DNA of 39,486 bases from Eubacterium sp. (GCA_022511265.1 JAFLRX010000023.1:1-39486); one strand, 5' to 3'; shown: positions 15,344 to 24,471, counted from the first letter of the stretch. The notes: a model not told the origin generated them from the letters alone. Program-made: numbers and translations.

Positions 15344-15371
15344 ACAGGGAGACAATATGTCTCCCTGTTTT
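15344..15371 (+). terminator. Terminator of SBP gene 1
   Basis: ACAGGGAGACA pairs perfectly with TGTCTCCCTGT, followed by TTTTG. Confidence 0.85.
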
Positions 15372-15417
15372 GTGCATAATAACCTAAAATAATTATAATG
15401 TTTGAATAAAATGTCTA

Positions 15418-15446
15418 TTGCAATGAATAATTTTTTATGATAAAAT
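15418..15446 (+). promoter_or_regulatory. Promoter of SBP gene 2
   Basis: TTGCAA (15418-15423), 17-bp spacer, TAAAAT (15441-15446). Confidence 0.7.
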
Positions 15447-15461
15447 AAGAATGTAATAATG

Positions 15462-15475
15462 TGTAAACGTTTACA
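15462..15475. promoter_or_regulatory. Perfect cre-like operator of SBP gene 2
   Basis: TGTAAACGTTTACA is a full palindrome and fits the CcpA cre consensus TGWAANCGNTNWCA at every position. It is placed about 10-20 bases after the predicted transcription start, where bound CcpA or a LacI-family repressor would block elongation. Confidence 0.75.
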
Positions 15476-15509
15476 ACTTTGCACAGATATTTTTTGGAGG
15501 TGTTATAAA

Positions 15510-16955
15510 ATGAAACTTAAAAGAACTTTAGCAGCCATCCTTGCTGTTAGTTCGGTTATTTCCCTTTCCGCATGTTCTTCCGGCACCACATCAACAACGC
15601 AGAATACTTCTTCTCAGGAGGAGTCAAGCGAGTCGTCTATTGACGATGATATCCGCAACCCTGTTGATGTAAACGACTTGGAGTTAAGCGGACTGGTAGA
15701 GGCTGAAGATATCGAGCCTGCGGAGCTTACCTACCTCGGAAACTATAATATCACCACTGCCGGTGACGTAAAGCCCGCTTACAAGTATTTTGAAGAAAAC
15801 TACGGCTGTACTATTAAATGCAAGATAGTAAGTTCAAGCGCTATTTCCGAAAGACTTACTACAATGATTTCCAGCGGTGAGTCTCCCGACCTTATAGACT
15901 ATGCGGAAAATGTTTTCCCGCTGATGATGTCTAAGGCAATGCTCACCCCTCTTGAGGATTATATGGATATGAGCGCTCCGCAGTGGGCCGGACTTGAAAG
16001 CTATATCAACAAGTACGTTTGGGGCGGTCATAATTACTACTATCCGTGGTCTTACAATGTTTCGCCTATATTCCTTATGTACAACCGCGGTCTGTTTGAA
16101 GAGCTTCATATAGACGACCCCAAAGAGCTTTATGATGAAGGCAAATGGGATTGGGACGCTCTTAAAAGATGTTTACAGCAATTTAAGGACAGTCAGGAAG
16201 GCAGAGAGGGTATTTACGGCTATACCGCTACCGCACCGTTTGACTCTACCGGTGTTCCGCTGATAGAAATCAACGAGGACGGTATGCTTCAGTCTAACCT
16301 TGTTGATCCTAATATAGAGAGAGCTGCTAACTTCCTTCAGGACCTTAAGAGAGAGGGCCTTGCGCTTTATCCCGAGGGCGGCTATCAAAACGTTGACGAG
16401 GCTCCCCTCGTTGAAGGTCTTTCCGCGTTCCAGGCAATGGGCGAATGGAAGTTCGCGGGATACGCTCAGCGTATGCAGGATGACCCCTCACAGAACTACT
16501 TCCTTGTTCCCTGGCCTAAGGATCCCAGCGCCGATGAGTATTATATCGGCATGAGCACCTTCGGATATATGGTCCCCGCCGGTGCAGAGCATGTTCAGCA
16601 GGCCGCTGTATTTATCAACTGCTGCCGTCTGAGCAAGACTGATGAAGCACTTGTCGAAACAACTAAGGATAGTATAATGAAGGATAAGGGGTATAACGAA
16701 GAGCAGTATGAATTCATACTCGGCTTCCAGCAGGTGCAAAACTTTAATCCTGTCATTGACGAGCCTTACGGAATGGACGATACCACTGCAACAATTATCA
16801 GACAGATGATAGATAACGTTATATTCCAGGGTGATGACGAAACTCTCAACTCCAAGAGCTGGACTCAGATGAGAGAGGAAAACAGAAACGCGATCGACGC
16901 ACAGGTCGCATATTATAACGACCTTATCACCAACAGCAACGGTGTAGCGTCGTAA
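15510..16955 (+). CDS. ABC-type extracellular solute-binding lipoprotein, paralogue 2
   Basis: 481 residues from ATG 15510 (TTTGGAGG upstream; a longer frame would run through the operator and is rejected). The lipobox is SLSAC with C22. The body follows paralogue 1 closely, including IDDDIRNPVDV, YLGNYNITTAG, the APQWAGL segment and NYYYPWSYN. It differs at likely ligand-contact regions (VSPIFLMYNRGLF in place of GCPYYLIYNRGLY). It carries the strongest operator of the three, so it should be the most tightly carbon-controlled copy. Confidence 0.85.
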   Translation: MKLKRTLAAILAVSSVISLSACSSGTTSTTQNTSSQEESSESSIDDDIRNPVDVNDLELSGLVEAEDIEPAELTYLGNYNITTAGDVKPAYKYFEENYGCTIKCKIVSSSAISERLTTMISSGESPDLIDYAENVFPLMMSKAMLTPLEDYMDMSAPQWAGLESYINKYVWGGHNYYYPWSYNVSPIFLMYNRGLFEELHIDDPKELYDEGKWDWDALKRCLQQFKDSQEGREGIYGYTATAPFDSTGVPLIEINEDGMLQSNLVDPNIERAANFLQDLKREGLALYPEGGYQNVDEAPLVEGLSAFQAMGEWKFAGYAQRMQDDPSQNYFLVPWPKDPSADEYYIGMSTFGYMVPAGAEHVQQAAVFINCCRLSKTDEALVETTKDSIMKDKGYNEEQYEFILGFQQVQNFNPVIDEPYGMDDTTATIIRQMIDNVIFQGDDETLNSKSWTQMREENRNAIDAQVAYYNDLITNSNGVAS

Positions 16956-16974
16956 GCGTAAAAACAACAGATTT

Positions 16975-17002
16975 GAGGGAAGTTTAACACTTCCCTCTTT
17001 TT
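16975..17002 (+). terminator. Terminator of SBP gene 2
   Basis: GAGGGAAGT pairs with ACTTCCCTC, followed by five T. Confidence 0.85.
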
Positions 17003-17049
17003 GTGCGTTATAGATAAATAGTGATAAGTTTTTTTGACAAATATGATAA

Positions 17050-17078
17050 TTGAACAACCACTTTATTTATGTTATAAT
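17050..17078 (+). promoter_or_regulatory. Promoter of SBP gene 3
   Basis: TTGAAC (17050-17055), 17-bp spacer, TATAAT (17073-17078). Confidence 0.7.
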
Positions 17079-17091
17079 AAATATAATAATG

Positions 17092-17108
17092 TAGTTAAAG
17101 TTATACTA
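17092..17108. promoter_or_regulatory. Degenerate operator of SBP gene 3
   Basis: TAGTTAAAGTTATACTA keeps outer TAGT/ACTA symmetry and an AA-AG-TTA core. It lies at the same place as the operators of copies 1 and 2 but is weaker. Confidence 0.35.
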
Positions 17109-17139
17109 AATTACATTAAACTTAACGGAGGATGATTTA

Positions 17140-18570
17140 ATGAAACTTAAAAGAATTATCGCCGCAATGCTGGCAGCAAGCACGCTTATATCTCTTACCG
17201 CGTGCAACAGCAGCACCGGCGGTGAAAACTCTACATCTGATTCACAGGCAGAGTCAAGCGAGTCATCGGTAGACGATGATATCAGAAACCCTGTCGATGT
17301 AAGCGATATCAGCCTTGCGGATGTTACCGTTAACGATGATATCGAGCCCGCTGAGCTTTTATATCTCGGCAACTACAATCTTACCGTAGCAGGAGACGTA
17401 AAGCCCGCATATAAGTATTTCCAAGAGACCTATGATTGCTCTATCAAGGTTACCATAGTAAGCTCCAGCGCGATTGGCGAGAGACTTACAAATATGATAT
17501 CCAGCGGCGACTCGCCTGACCTGGTGGATTATCAGACCAACACCTTCCCGCTGATGATGTCCAAAAATATGTATACTCCTCTTGAGGACTATATGGATAT
17601 GAGCGCACCGCAGTGGTCGGGACTGGAGAGCTATATCAACAAGTATAAGTGGGGCGGCCACAATTACTATTATCCGTGGTCCTATAATGTATCTACTCAG
17701 TGGCTCATCTACAACCGCGGACTTTTTGAAAGCCTTAACATCGAAGATCCCAAGGAGCTTTACGATGCAGGTGAATGGGATTGGAACGCATTCAAAAAGT
17801 GTATGCAGAAATTCGTAGATTCCGGCGAAGGCAGAACAGGCTTGTACGGACAGCTCGGAACCGGTTTGTTTGACACCACAGGAACCCCGCTTATCTCCAT
17901 TTCGGAAGACGGCACTCTTCAGTCTAACTTTGTAGACGCCAACATTGAAAGAGCTGCAAGCTTCTATCAGGACCTTAAGAGAGAAGAGCTTTGCAAATAT
18001 GCTGAAGGCGGATATATTGACGTTTCGGAAGAGCCGATAGTTAACGGTCTTTCGGCATTCCAGGGAATGCAGGAATGGATAATCACCAACTATGCTCATA
18101 AAATGGAAAAAGACGAATCGCTTGACGTTTACTTTGTTCCCTTCCCCAGAGATCCCGAGGCTGACGAGTACTATATGGGCATGAGCACCTTCGGATATCT
18201 TGTTCCCGCGGGTTCAAAGCATGCTGAGCAGGCTGCTGTGTTCATCAACTGCTGCCGTCTGAGCAAGACCGATCCGGCACTCAAGAAGACAACTATGGAA
18301 AGCACCATGAAGGATAAGGGCTATACCGAAGAGCAGTATGACTTCCTTATCAGCTTCCAGGAGGTTGAAAACTTCCACGCTGTAGTTGACGAGCCTTTCG
18401 GTCTTGACGAAACTACCGCAACCGTAATTCAGAAGATGCTGCACGACGTATCCTTCCCCAATGATGACGGTGAGGATCAGAGCTGGACTCAGATGAGAGA
18501 GGCAAACCAGCCCGCTATTCAGGCACAGATTGATCTGTATAATGAATTGATAACTGACAGCAACGCATAA
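17140..18570 (+). CDS. ABC-type extracellular solute-binding lipoprotein, paralogue 3
   Basis: 476 residues; ACGGAGG before the ATG. The lipobox is SLTAC with C22. It has the same architecture as the preceding two genes and keeps DDDIRNPVDV, YLGNYN and NYYYPWSYN. Pocket-side differences include VSTQWLIYNRGLF and GLYGQLGTG, where the others have YGYTATA. The C-terminus is a few residues shorter (ends TDSNA). It could deliver sugar to a permease encoded elsewhere and powered by a shared ATPase such as MsmK, or act as a sensor; the window does not decide. Confidence 0.85.
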   Translation: MKLKRIIAAMLAASTLISLTACNSSTGGENSTSDSQAESSESSVDDDIRNPVDVSDISLADVTVNDDIEPAELLYLGNYNLTVAGDVKPAYKYFQETYDCSIKVTIVSSSAIGERLTNMISSGDSPDLVDYQTNTFPLMMSKNMYTPLEDYMDMSAPQWSGLESYINKYKWGGHNYYYPWSYNVSTQWLIYNRGLFESLNIEDPKELYDAGEWDWNAFKKCMQKFVDSGEGRTGLYGQLGTGLFDTTGTPLISISEDGTLQSNFVDANIERAASFYQDLKREELCKYAEGGYIDVSEEPIVNGLSAFQGMQEWIITNYAHKMEKDESLDVYFVPFPRDPEADEYYMGMSTFGYLVPAGSKHAEQAAVFINCCRLSKTDPALKKTTMESTMKDKGYTEEQYDFLISFQEVENFHAVVDEPFGLDETTATVIQKMLHDVSFPNDDGEDQSWTQMREANQPAIQAQIDLYNELITDSNA

Positions 18571-18582
18571 TAAACAAAATAA

Positions 18583-18612
18583 ATGGGCTGTGTAAAACAG
18601 CCCATTGTTTTT
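18583..18612 (+). terminator. Terminator of SBP gene 3
   Basis: ATGGGCTGT, GTAAA loop, ACAGCCCAT, then GTTTTTA. Confidence 0.8.
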
Positions 18613-18620
18613 AGTTGGTT

Positions 18621-18660
18621 AAAAAAGACGTGTGCCTTTACAAGCACACGTCTTTTTTTT
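18621..18660. terminator. Bidirectional terminator, thrS 3' end
   Basis: AAAGACGTGTGC pairs with GCACACGTCTTT, with A-run and T-run flanks giving a strong terminator on either strand. It overlaps the thrS stop. Confidence 0.85.
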
Positions 18661-20572
18661 ATATTATTGTTTTTTCTTCAATTTCTTTTTTCGCCATTGA
18701 GCAGAAATCGTCCACACTCATAGTACCGATATCTCCTCTTTTACGGCAACGGACTGAAAGATTGCCGGCTTCGACCTCTTTATCACCGATAACAGCCATG
18801 TAAGGAATTTTCTGTACCTGTGCCTCGCGGATCTTAAAGCCTATCTTCTCATTGCGCAGATCCGTCTCAACACGTATTCCGAGCTTTCTCAGCTGCTCGG
18901 CAGCCTTCATGGTAAACTCATGATGTCTGTCCGCTATCGGCATAAGCACTACCTGTACAGGTGCAAGCCATATCGGGAACGCACCAGCAAAATGCTCGGT
19001 AAGAATACCTATAAAGCGCTCTATAGAACCGAACACCACGCGATGTATCATTATCGGCTTGTGCTTTTCGCCGTCAGCGCCGGTATATTCAATATCAAAG
19101 CGCAGCGGCAGCTGGAAGTCAAGCTGTATGGTACCACACTGCCAAGTTCTGCCAAGTGAATCTTCAAGATGGAAGTCTATCTTCGGTCCGTAGAACGCGC
19201 CGTCGCCCTCGTTTATAACATAGTCCATCCCAAGTTCTTCTAATGCTCTCTTGAGACCGTCGGTAGCGGTATCCCAATCCTCTTTGCTGCCCATACTGTC
19301 CTCAGGCTGAGTAGAAAGCTCTACATGATACTTAAAGCCGAACAGCGTATAAACCTCGTCAATAAGACGAACAACGCCCTTTATCTCGTCGGTTATCTGT
19401 TCCTGCGTCATAAAGATATGAGCATCGTCCTGAGTAAAGCAGCGTACTCTCATAAGTCCGTGCAGCGCACCGGATTTTTCGTGACGGTGTACAAGTCCAA
19501 GCTCGCCCATTCTTATAGGCAGCTCGCGGTATGAGCGCGGCTTGCTCTTGTATACCAGCAATCCACCCGGGCAGTTCATCGGCTTAATCGCAAAATCCGT
19601 ATCATCGATAACGGTAGTGTACATATTATCCTTATAATGATACCAGTGACCGGAGGTCTCCCAAAGCGTACGGTTAAGCATCAACGGTGTGGATATCTCA
19701 ACATATCCCTCACGGGTGTGTATCTGTCTCCAGTAATCTATAAGCGTGTTCTTCAGTATCATACCCTTAGGCATGAAAAACGGGAATCCCGGACCTTCAT
19801 CAATTATCGTAAACAGCTCAAGCTCTCTGCCAAGCTTTCTGTGGTCACGCTTTTTAGCCTCTTCTATACGCTCAAGGTACAAATCCAGCTCCGAAGCCTT
19901 CGGAAAAGCAGTAGCGTATATTCTGGAAAGCATCTTGTTCTTTTCGTCGCCTCTCCAATATGCGCCTGTGCAGCTGGTCAGCTTAAACGCCTTTACCGGC
20001 GCGGTAGACATAAGATGCGGACCTGCGCATAAATCGGTAAAGTCGCCCTGTCTGTAAAAAGAGATAGGCTCGTTTTTATCTGCATGCTCTTGGCACAGCT
20101 CTACCTTATAAGGCTCGTCCTGCTCTTTGAGATATGCTATTGCGTCAGCCGGAGACATCTCAAACTGCTCCAGCTTGATGTCCTCCTTGACTATCTTCTT
20201 CATCTCTTCTTCGATTTTAGCAAGCTCCTCATTGGTAAAAGGAGTTTCCCTATCAAAGTCATAATAGAACCCGTTATCAATAGCGGGACCTATCGCCAGC
20301 TTTACGTCAGGGTAAAGTCTTTTTACCGCCTGCGCTAAAATATGCGACGCGGTATGGCGGAATGCTTTGCGTCCGTCTTCATCGTCGAATGTAAGTATCT
20401 CCAGCGCGCAGTCATTGTTTATCACGGTGCGCAGATCCTTTACCTCGCCGTCAATGCGCGCGGCGCACGCAGCCTTTGCCAGTCCCCTGCTTATCTGTGC
20501 CGCGATTTCGATTACCGACAGCCCTGCATCTACCTGCTTTACGCTGCCGTCCTTCAGTGTTAAATTTACCAT
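18659..20572 (-). CDS. thrS: Threonyl-tRNA synthetase
   Basis: 637 residues, full length for the bacterial enzyme that charges tRNA-Thr. Domains in order: TGS (1-62), an editing domain with H73-x3-H77 and C182-x3-H186, a class II catalytic core with zinc ligands C334 and H385 and the motif 2 region RHEKSGALHG (363-372), and an anticodon-binding domain from about 535. AAGGAGG precedes the ATG. The leader is only about 45 nt with a small CCGC/GCGG stem; there is no room for a T-box, unlike many Firmicutes thrS genes. Confidence 0.98.
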   Translation of the reverse strand: MVNLTLKDGSVKQVDAGLSVIEIAAQISRGLAKAACAARIDGEVKDLRTVINNDCALEILTFDDEDGRKAFRHTASHILAQAVKRLYPDVKLAIGPAIDNGFYYDFDRETPFTNEELAKIEEEMKKIVKEDIKLEQFEMSPADAIAYLKEQDEPYKVELCQEHADKNEPISFYRQGDFTDLCAGPHLMSTAPVKAFKLTSCTGAYWRGDEKNKMLSRIYATAFPKASELDLYLERIEEAKKRDHRKLGRELELFTIIDEGPGFPFFMPKGMILKNTLIDYWRQIHTREGYVEISTPLMLNRTLWETSGHWYHYKDNMYTTVIDDTDFAIKPMNCPGGLLVYKSKPRSYRELPIRMGELGLVHRHEKSGALHGLMRVRCFTQDDAHIFMTQEQITDEIKGVVRLIDEVYTLFGFKYHVELSTQPEDSMGSKEDWDTATDGLKRALEELGMDYVINEGDGAFYGPKIDFHLEDSLGRTWQCGTIQLDFQLPLRFDIEYTGADGEKHKPIMIHRVVFGSIERFIGILTEHFAGAFPIWLAPVQVVLMPIADRHHEFTMKAAEQLRKLGIRVETDLRNEKIGFKIREAQVQKIPYMAVIGDKEVEAGNLSVRCRKRGDIGTMSVDDFCSMAKKEIEEKTII

Positions 20573-20621
20573 AATGTTACCTCCTTGCCGCCTTACGAGA
20601 GCGGTTTAATATACAAAAGTA

Positions 20622-20650
20622 ATTATAGCACTAATATAAAATTCTGTCAA
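20622..20650 (-). promoter_or_regulatory. Consensus thrS promoter
   Basis: Minus-strand TTGACA (20645-20650), 17-bp spacer, TATAAT (20622-20627), an exact consensus match. Confidence 0.88.
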
Positions 20651-20679
20651 GAGCTTTGATTTTCTGCGGAAAAATAAAA

Positions 20680-20702
20680 AAGTCCGACATACATCGGACT
20701 TT
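20680..20702 (-). terminator. Terminator of the mannanase operon
   Basis: AAGTCCGAT and GTCGGACTT-type arms followed by a T-run on the minus strand, 28 bases after the lipoprotein stop. Confidence 0.8.
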
Positions 20703-20730
20703 CATATCACATAATTTTTATGAACAATTA

Positions 20731-21291
20731 TCAAAGAATGTTCAAAAACTGCTTTTCTATATTCTTTGCGTCTGAATGTGTGATAAGATAGCAGATATCC
20801 CCCTTGCTGCCAACAACTGTAGCCTCTGCCGAGGCTTTCTGCTCGGGATAAAACGCCAATTGTTCGATAAGTGTGGTCTTTCTGTTTTCTAACGCCTTTA
20901 ATGTTGCGTCGGTGTTGTTAGAGCGGATAACAATGACCTCTTCCAGATTTACACTGATAAGATTGTGATATATGCAGTATTCCTCGATATCGGATGTCTT
21001 TACGTCAATTATACTGCTCAGCATTGCGGCGTCGGTTACTTCCTCCATAGCGGAAAACTCCGCAAAGCCAAGTATCTTATCAGCAAGTCCTGCACAGTAT
21101 TGACTATGTGTAACGCTTTCGTTTGATGTATCCGAGCTTTCCGTATTTTCAGATATATCTGACGACTCTACTGTCGATGCCGAAACAGACGGTGTGTCTG
21201 AGCTCTGTTCATTTTCTCCTGTATCAGAACAACCCGACACCATAACTGCCAGCAACGCCGAGATCAAAATAACAGCTTTTACTTTTTCCAT
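20731..21291 (-). CDS. DUF4358-like lipoprotein
   Basis: 186 residues. The lipobox is MVSGC with C21, followed by a Ser/Thr/Asp/Glu-rich linker (about 25-65) and a compact alpha/beta domain. That domain has the pattern IEEYCIYHNLISVNLEEVIVIRS, then a long helix (ALENRKTTLIEQLAFYPEQ) and KGDICYLITHSDA, as in DUF4358 proteins. Function unknown. It is the last gene of the operon and its first 13 bases overlap the GH26 gene, so the two are coupled. A second member lies at 32171-32704. Confidence 0.7.
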   Translation of the reverse strand: MEKVKAVILISALLAVMVSGCSDTGENEQSSDTPSVSASTVESSDISENTESSDTSNESVTHSQYCAGLADKILGFAEFSAMEEVTDAAMLSSIIDVKTSDIEEYCIYHNLISVNLEEVIVIRSNNTDATLKALENRKTTLIEQLAFYPEQKASAEATVVGSKGDICYLITHSDAKNIEKQFLNIL

Positions 21292-22415
21292 ATCGGTTCC
21301 TTTATACCTTTCAGATTTTCGGTCAGCATATCTGGGATCTTATACTTTTTATCGTCCCACCAAGTAAGCTCCTGCAATGAGACAACATCCTCATGAGCAA
21401 AGACCTCTTTCAAGAATTCCTCGCTCATTCTCTCGTCGTTTATCACAGGAAAGCCGTCCTTGATTATCGGACGCCACTCTTCCCTTTTATATACAAATCC
21501 GCCCCACCACGGCAGCCACCACAGCCATTTTACATTGTCCTTTTTCATTTCGTCGGGATGCGGGATATATCCGCACTCTGACAGTGCCGTCAGCTTGCCG
21601 TGATTGTACTCCTGCGCGTACTCAAAGCGTCCGCGCAGCGAGGAATGGTCGTTCGGTTTCTCCGAATAAACATCATCCCCGTATATATCGTATGTGTTGG
21701 GGTTTACCTGCATGCGCTTGTCCTGACCGTTCCATACCCAGATAAGGTTATTTAGCTTGTGATAATTTTCCATACGGTCAAACATTATGTACCACAGCTT
21801 TTTATAGGCTTCGATATACTTTTCACCGCCGTGGTCGCCCCACCAGAACCAGTCTCCGTTGGCCTCATGCAGCGGTCTCCACAGCACTGGAATATCAAGG
21901 TCAGCCATTCTCTTAAGCTGAGCCGCCACTCCGTCTATCTCACGGATAATAAATTCATATTCGGCTGTTCCGTACTCTACCGCGCGGAGTATGTCAAAGC
22001 TTGTCTTGTTGTCATAATTTGTGGTTTTGTAGTAAAACGCCGAGCCTTTGGAATAATCATTCATATCATCGGGTGCGTACCAATGCCAGCACATTGTTAC
22101 TATGCCGCCGCATTCGGTCGCCCATTTGATGGCGCGTTCTACTTGGTCGTCAGGCTTACGGCAGGTGCTGACACCCATAAAATCATAACCGCGCACCGCA
22201 GGCAGCTTGCCTGTCAGCCTGTAATATACCACATCTTCAAGCTCATTCGGCTGAAGATACTGCTGTCCGGACAAAAACTTATTACCGTATATGCTTTTTA
22301 AATATTCAAACAGCTTAATTGTGTTTTCGCTTGAATTGCGCGAAACCAATCTATCAGGATCAGGTTTATAATCAAGCTGGCTGAAAAGACGCTCAAAATC
22401 CGTAATATATTCCAT
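21279..22415 (-). CDS. GH26 beta-mannanase-like glycoside hydrolase, cytoplasmic
   Basis: 378 residues with no signal peptide. GH26 enzymes cleave beta-1,4-mannan, or in some branches related beta-glucans. The acid/base is E184 in WRPLHEANGDWFWWG, the nucleophile is E280 in ALSECGY, and aromatic subsite residues (CWHWYAP at 109-115, WWLPWWGGF) are kept. Being intracellular, it probably trims imported manno-oligosaccharides. The start codon overlaps the stop of the dehydrogenase by one base (TAATG), so translation is coupled. Confidence 0.9.
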   Translation of the reverse strand: MEYITDFERLFSQLDYKPDPDRLVSRNSSENTIKLFEYLKSIYGNKFLSGQQYLQPNELEDVVYYRLTGKLPAVRGYDFMGVSTCRKPDDQVERAIKWATECGGIVTMCWHWYAPDDMNDYSKGSAFYYKTTNYDNKTSFDILRAVEYGTAEYEFIIREIDGVAAQLKRMADLDIPVLWRPLHEANGDWFWWGDHGGEKYIEAYKKLWYIMFDRMENYHKLNNLIWVWNGQDKRMQVNPNTYDIYGDDVYSEKPNDHSSLRGRFEYAQEYNHGKLTALSECGYIPHPDEMKKDNVKWLWWLPWWGGFVYKREEWRPIIKDGFPVINDERMSEEFLKEVFAHEDVVSLQELTWWDDKKYKIPDMLTENLKGIKEPIWKK

Positions 22416-23191
22416 TATTCCGCCGGTTTCTTTTGCTCCTGAATAGTCCTTACTGTTTTAAGCAGCAGCTTGGTCGGCGCAAAGCGCGAGCCCGCTACCG
22501 CAGCTTTGGTGGTAACACCGGGTATGATAACAAGATCGCCGTACAGCAGTCTTTCTATCGCATAATCCGCCACAAATGCGTCAGATACCGTCGGCATACC
22601 AAACTTCTTAACTCCTGCCACCTCATTAAACTCGGTATTTACCGGTCCGGGACAAAGCGCGCTGATAACGACATTGCTGCCTACGCTGCGCAGCTCTTCA
22701 TATATCGCCTTGGTAAGCTGTAACACATAGTTCTTCGTCGCGTAATAGGTGGCCAGCAGCGGTCCGGCCATAAATCCTGCAACCGACGCGGTGTTCATAA
22801 TATATCCGAAATTACGCTTGGAAAAGTCCGCAAGGAACAGCTTTGTCAGTATGTGTACGGCTTTTATGTTTACGTTTATCATATTCAGCTCGTCCACAAG
22901 CTCGGTATGCAGAAAATCTCCGTAAAGTCCAAAGCCAGCATTGTTGAAAAGGAAATCTATATTATATCCCTTTGTCTTTTCATACAGCTCTATACATTGG
23001 CTCTCTCTTGACAGGTCAGCAGTTATGGTCTTTACCCTGACATTCGGGCAGTTGAACTGTATCTCCTGCTTTAGCTTTAACAGCCTTTCGGTACGTCTTG
23101 CGACAAGTATGAGGTGTACTCCTCTTGACGCCATGTTTTTCGCAAGCTCTTTTCCTATTCCGGAGCTTGCACCTGTGATAAGTGCGATCAT
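22415..23191 (-). CDS. Short-chain dehydrogenase/reductase
   Basis: 258 residues, a classical SDR: TGASSGIG nucleotide motif at 6-13, NNAG at 83-86, catalytic S136, Y149 and K153, and PGPVNTEF after the core. ARR after beta strand 2 (31-33) suggests NADP(H). The substrate cannot be told. It is second in the operon, 4 bases after the C_GCAxxG_C_C gene, and overlaps the mannanase start. Confidence 0.93.
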   Translation of the reverse strand: MIALITGASSGIGKELAKNMASRGVHLILVARRTERLLKLKQEIQFNCPNVRVKTITADLSRESQCIELYEKTKGYNIDFLFNNAGFGLYGDFLHTELVDELNMINVNIKAVHILTKLFLADFSKRNFGYIMNTASVAGFMAGPLLATYYATKNYVLQLTKAIYEELRSVGSNVVISALCPGPVNTEFNEVAGVKKFGMPTVSDAFVADYAIERLLYGDLVIIPGVTTKAAVAGSRFAPTKLLLKTVRTIQEQKKPAE

Positions 23192-23195
23192 ATCG

Positions 23196-23681
23196 TTATC
23201 CTTTCCTTATATGTACGGCTGAATCATCAGCCGCCAGATTTTTAAGATATTCTTCGAGTATTTTCGCCGCCTGCTTAGCAAGCTCGGGGCAAGGACGCTT
23301 TTTATAATACTCATCCGTCCGTTTTTCGGGAATATAGCTGTGCTCCGGCTGCGACAAGCCTAACAGCTCTTTACAGATAATGCTGCCGTTCTTCTCTTTA
23401 AACCTTGCGGCAAGCTCCTGTATCATTTTATAGGTGCGCGCTTTGTTGTCAAAGTCCGCGGGCATATCATAGCCGTTTATTATCCCTGCCGCCATAAATG
23501 CGCCGCACAGCGTACCGCATACCTCTCTCATCCTACCGATACCGCCGCCGAACCCTGATGCGATAAGCGCCGAGGTCTTTTCATCCAGTCCGGTCATATC
23601 CGAGAAGGCTATCAGTACCGACTGCGCACAGTTATACCCGCTTAAAAACATCTGTTTTGCTTTTTCTCCGCGCTCGCTCAT
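23196..23681 (-). CDS. C_GCAxxG_C_C family protein (putative redox protein)
   Basis: 161 residues with the family's spaced cysteines: C18 (GYNCAQSVL), C55 and C59 in the motif CGTLCGAFMAAG, C103 and C131, plus the Gly-rich FGGGIGRMREV before them. The family is thought to have a redox or metal role, without proof. First gene of the operon with the dehydrogenase, GH26 enzyme and lipoprotein. Confidence 0.88.
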   Translation of the reverse strand: MSERGEKAKQMFLSGYNCAQSVLIAFSDMTGLDEKTSALIASGFGGGIGRMREVCGTLCGAFMAAGIINGYDMPADFDNKARTYKMIQELAARFKEKNGSIICKELLGLSQPEHSYIPEKRTDEYYKKRPCPELAKQAAKILEEYLKNLAADDSAVHIRKG

Positions 23682-23716
23682 ACCGTAACGTCCCCGTAAT
23701 GATATTCTTATCTATT

Positions 23717-23745
23717 AGTATATAACAAAACACTTATAATTGCAA
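23717..23745 (-). promoter_or_regulatory. Promoter of the GH26 operon
   Basis: Minus-strand TTGCAA (23740-23745), 17-bp spacer, TATACT (23717-23722). It lies in the 53-bp gap after pflA and its -35 overlaps the last codons of pflA. Confidence 0.6.
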
Positions 23746-24471
23746 GCCCCTTGAGCTGAAAATTTCCTTTATTTTCTCCATTGTTTCGCTGTCAGGGGGC
23801 TGGATATCCGACAGCTGATACTGCCGTTCGCTTTTTTCCCATTTATATTCCCCCATTTTGTGAAAGGCTATCGGCTCTACCTTTTCGATGCAGGAAAAAG
23901 CCGAAAGATAGTCCGCCAGCCTGCTTATTTGTCCGATATCGGCGGTATACTGCGGTACAATAACATGTCGTACCCATACTTTTATCGCCAGCGTTTCGCA
24001 CAGCGACAGCAACAGCTTTGCCTTGTCGGTATCAGCACCCGTGACTTTGGTGTACAGCTCTGCGTCATACGCCTTTATATCAAGCAGTACAAGGTCGGTA
24101 TACTTTAACACCTTCAAAGCGTCGGAATAGTCGGCATAGCCCGATGTATCCAACGCTGTGTGCAGCCCCATTTCCTTACAGCGGCGGAGTATGTCTGCAA
24201 CAAATTCCGGCTGCAGCAGCGGCTCGCCTCCAGAGACAGTCACCCCGCCCCTGCATATAAAGGAAAGGTAGTCTTTTATATCATCTGCCACCGTTTTAGA
24301 GTCGGTCTTTTTCCCCTCTCCCATTTTCCAGCTGTCGGGGTTGTGACAGTACACACACCTCAGCGGACAGCCTTGGACAAACACGATATAACGTATCCCG
24401 GGTCCGTCCACTGCACCGAAGGTCTCTACCGAGTGGATATACCCTGTTACACCGCTGTCATAGCTTTTCAT
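23734..24471 (-). CDS. pflA: Pyruvate formate-lyase activating enzyme
   Basis: 245 residues, radical SAM. The Fe-S cluster cysteines C35, C39 and C42 form C-x3-C-x2-C in [28 protein letters not shown], the SAM-binding GGE region, follows. It uses S-adenosylmethionine and a reduced 4Fe-4S cluster to place the glycyl radical on PflB. Its first 14 bases overlap the end of pflB, so the pair is coupled and needed together under anoxia. Confidence 0.96.
   Translation of the reverse strand: MKSYDSGVTGYIHSVETFGAVDGPGIRYIVFVQGCPLRCVYCHNPDSWKMGEGKKTDSKTVADDIKDYLSFICRGGVTVSGGEPLLQPEFVADILRRCKEMGLHTALDTSGYADYSDALKVLKYTDLVLLDIKAYDAELYTKVTGADTDKAKLLLSLCETLAIKVWVRHVIVPQYTADIGQISRLADYLSAFSCIEKVEPIAFHKMGEYKWEKSERQYQLSDIQPPDSETMEKIKEIFSSRGLQL

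Noticed and set aside
17359-18099. 246-residue minus-strand open frame
   Set aside because: Antisense to the third solute-binding protein; similar antisense frames occur over the other two copies because the genes are paralogous.
20573-20650. T-box riboswitch before thrS
   Set aside because: The distance from the consensus promoter to the start codon is too short, and there is no T-box sequence or antiterminator.
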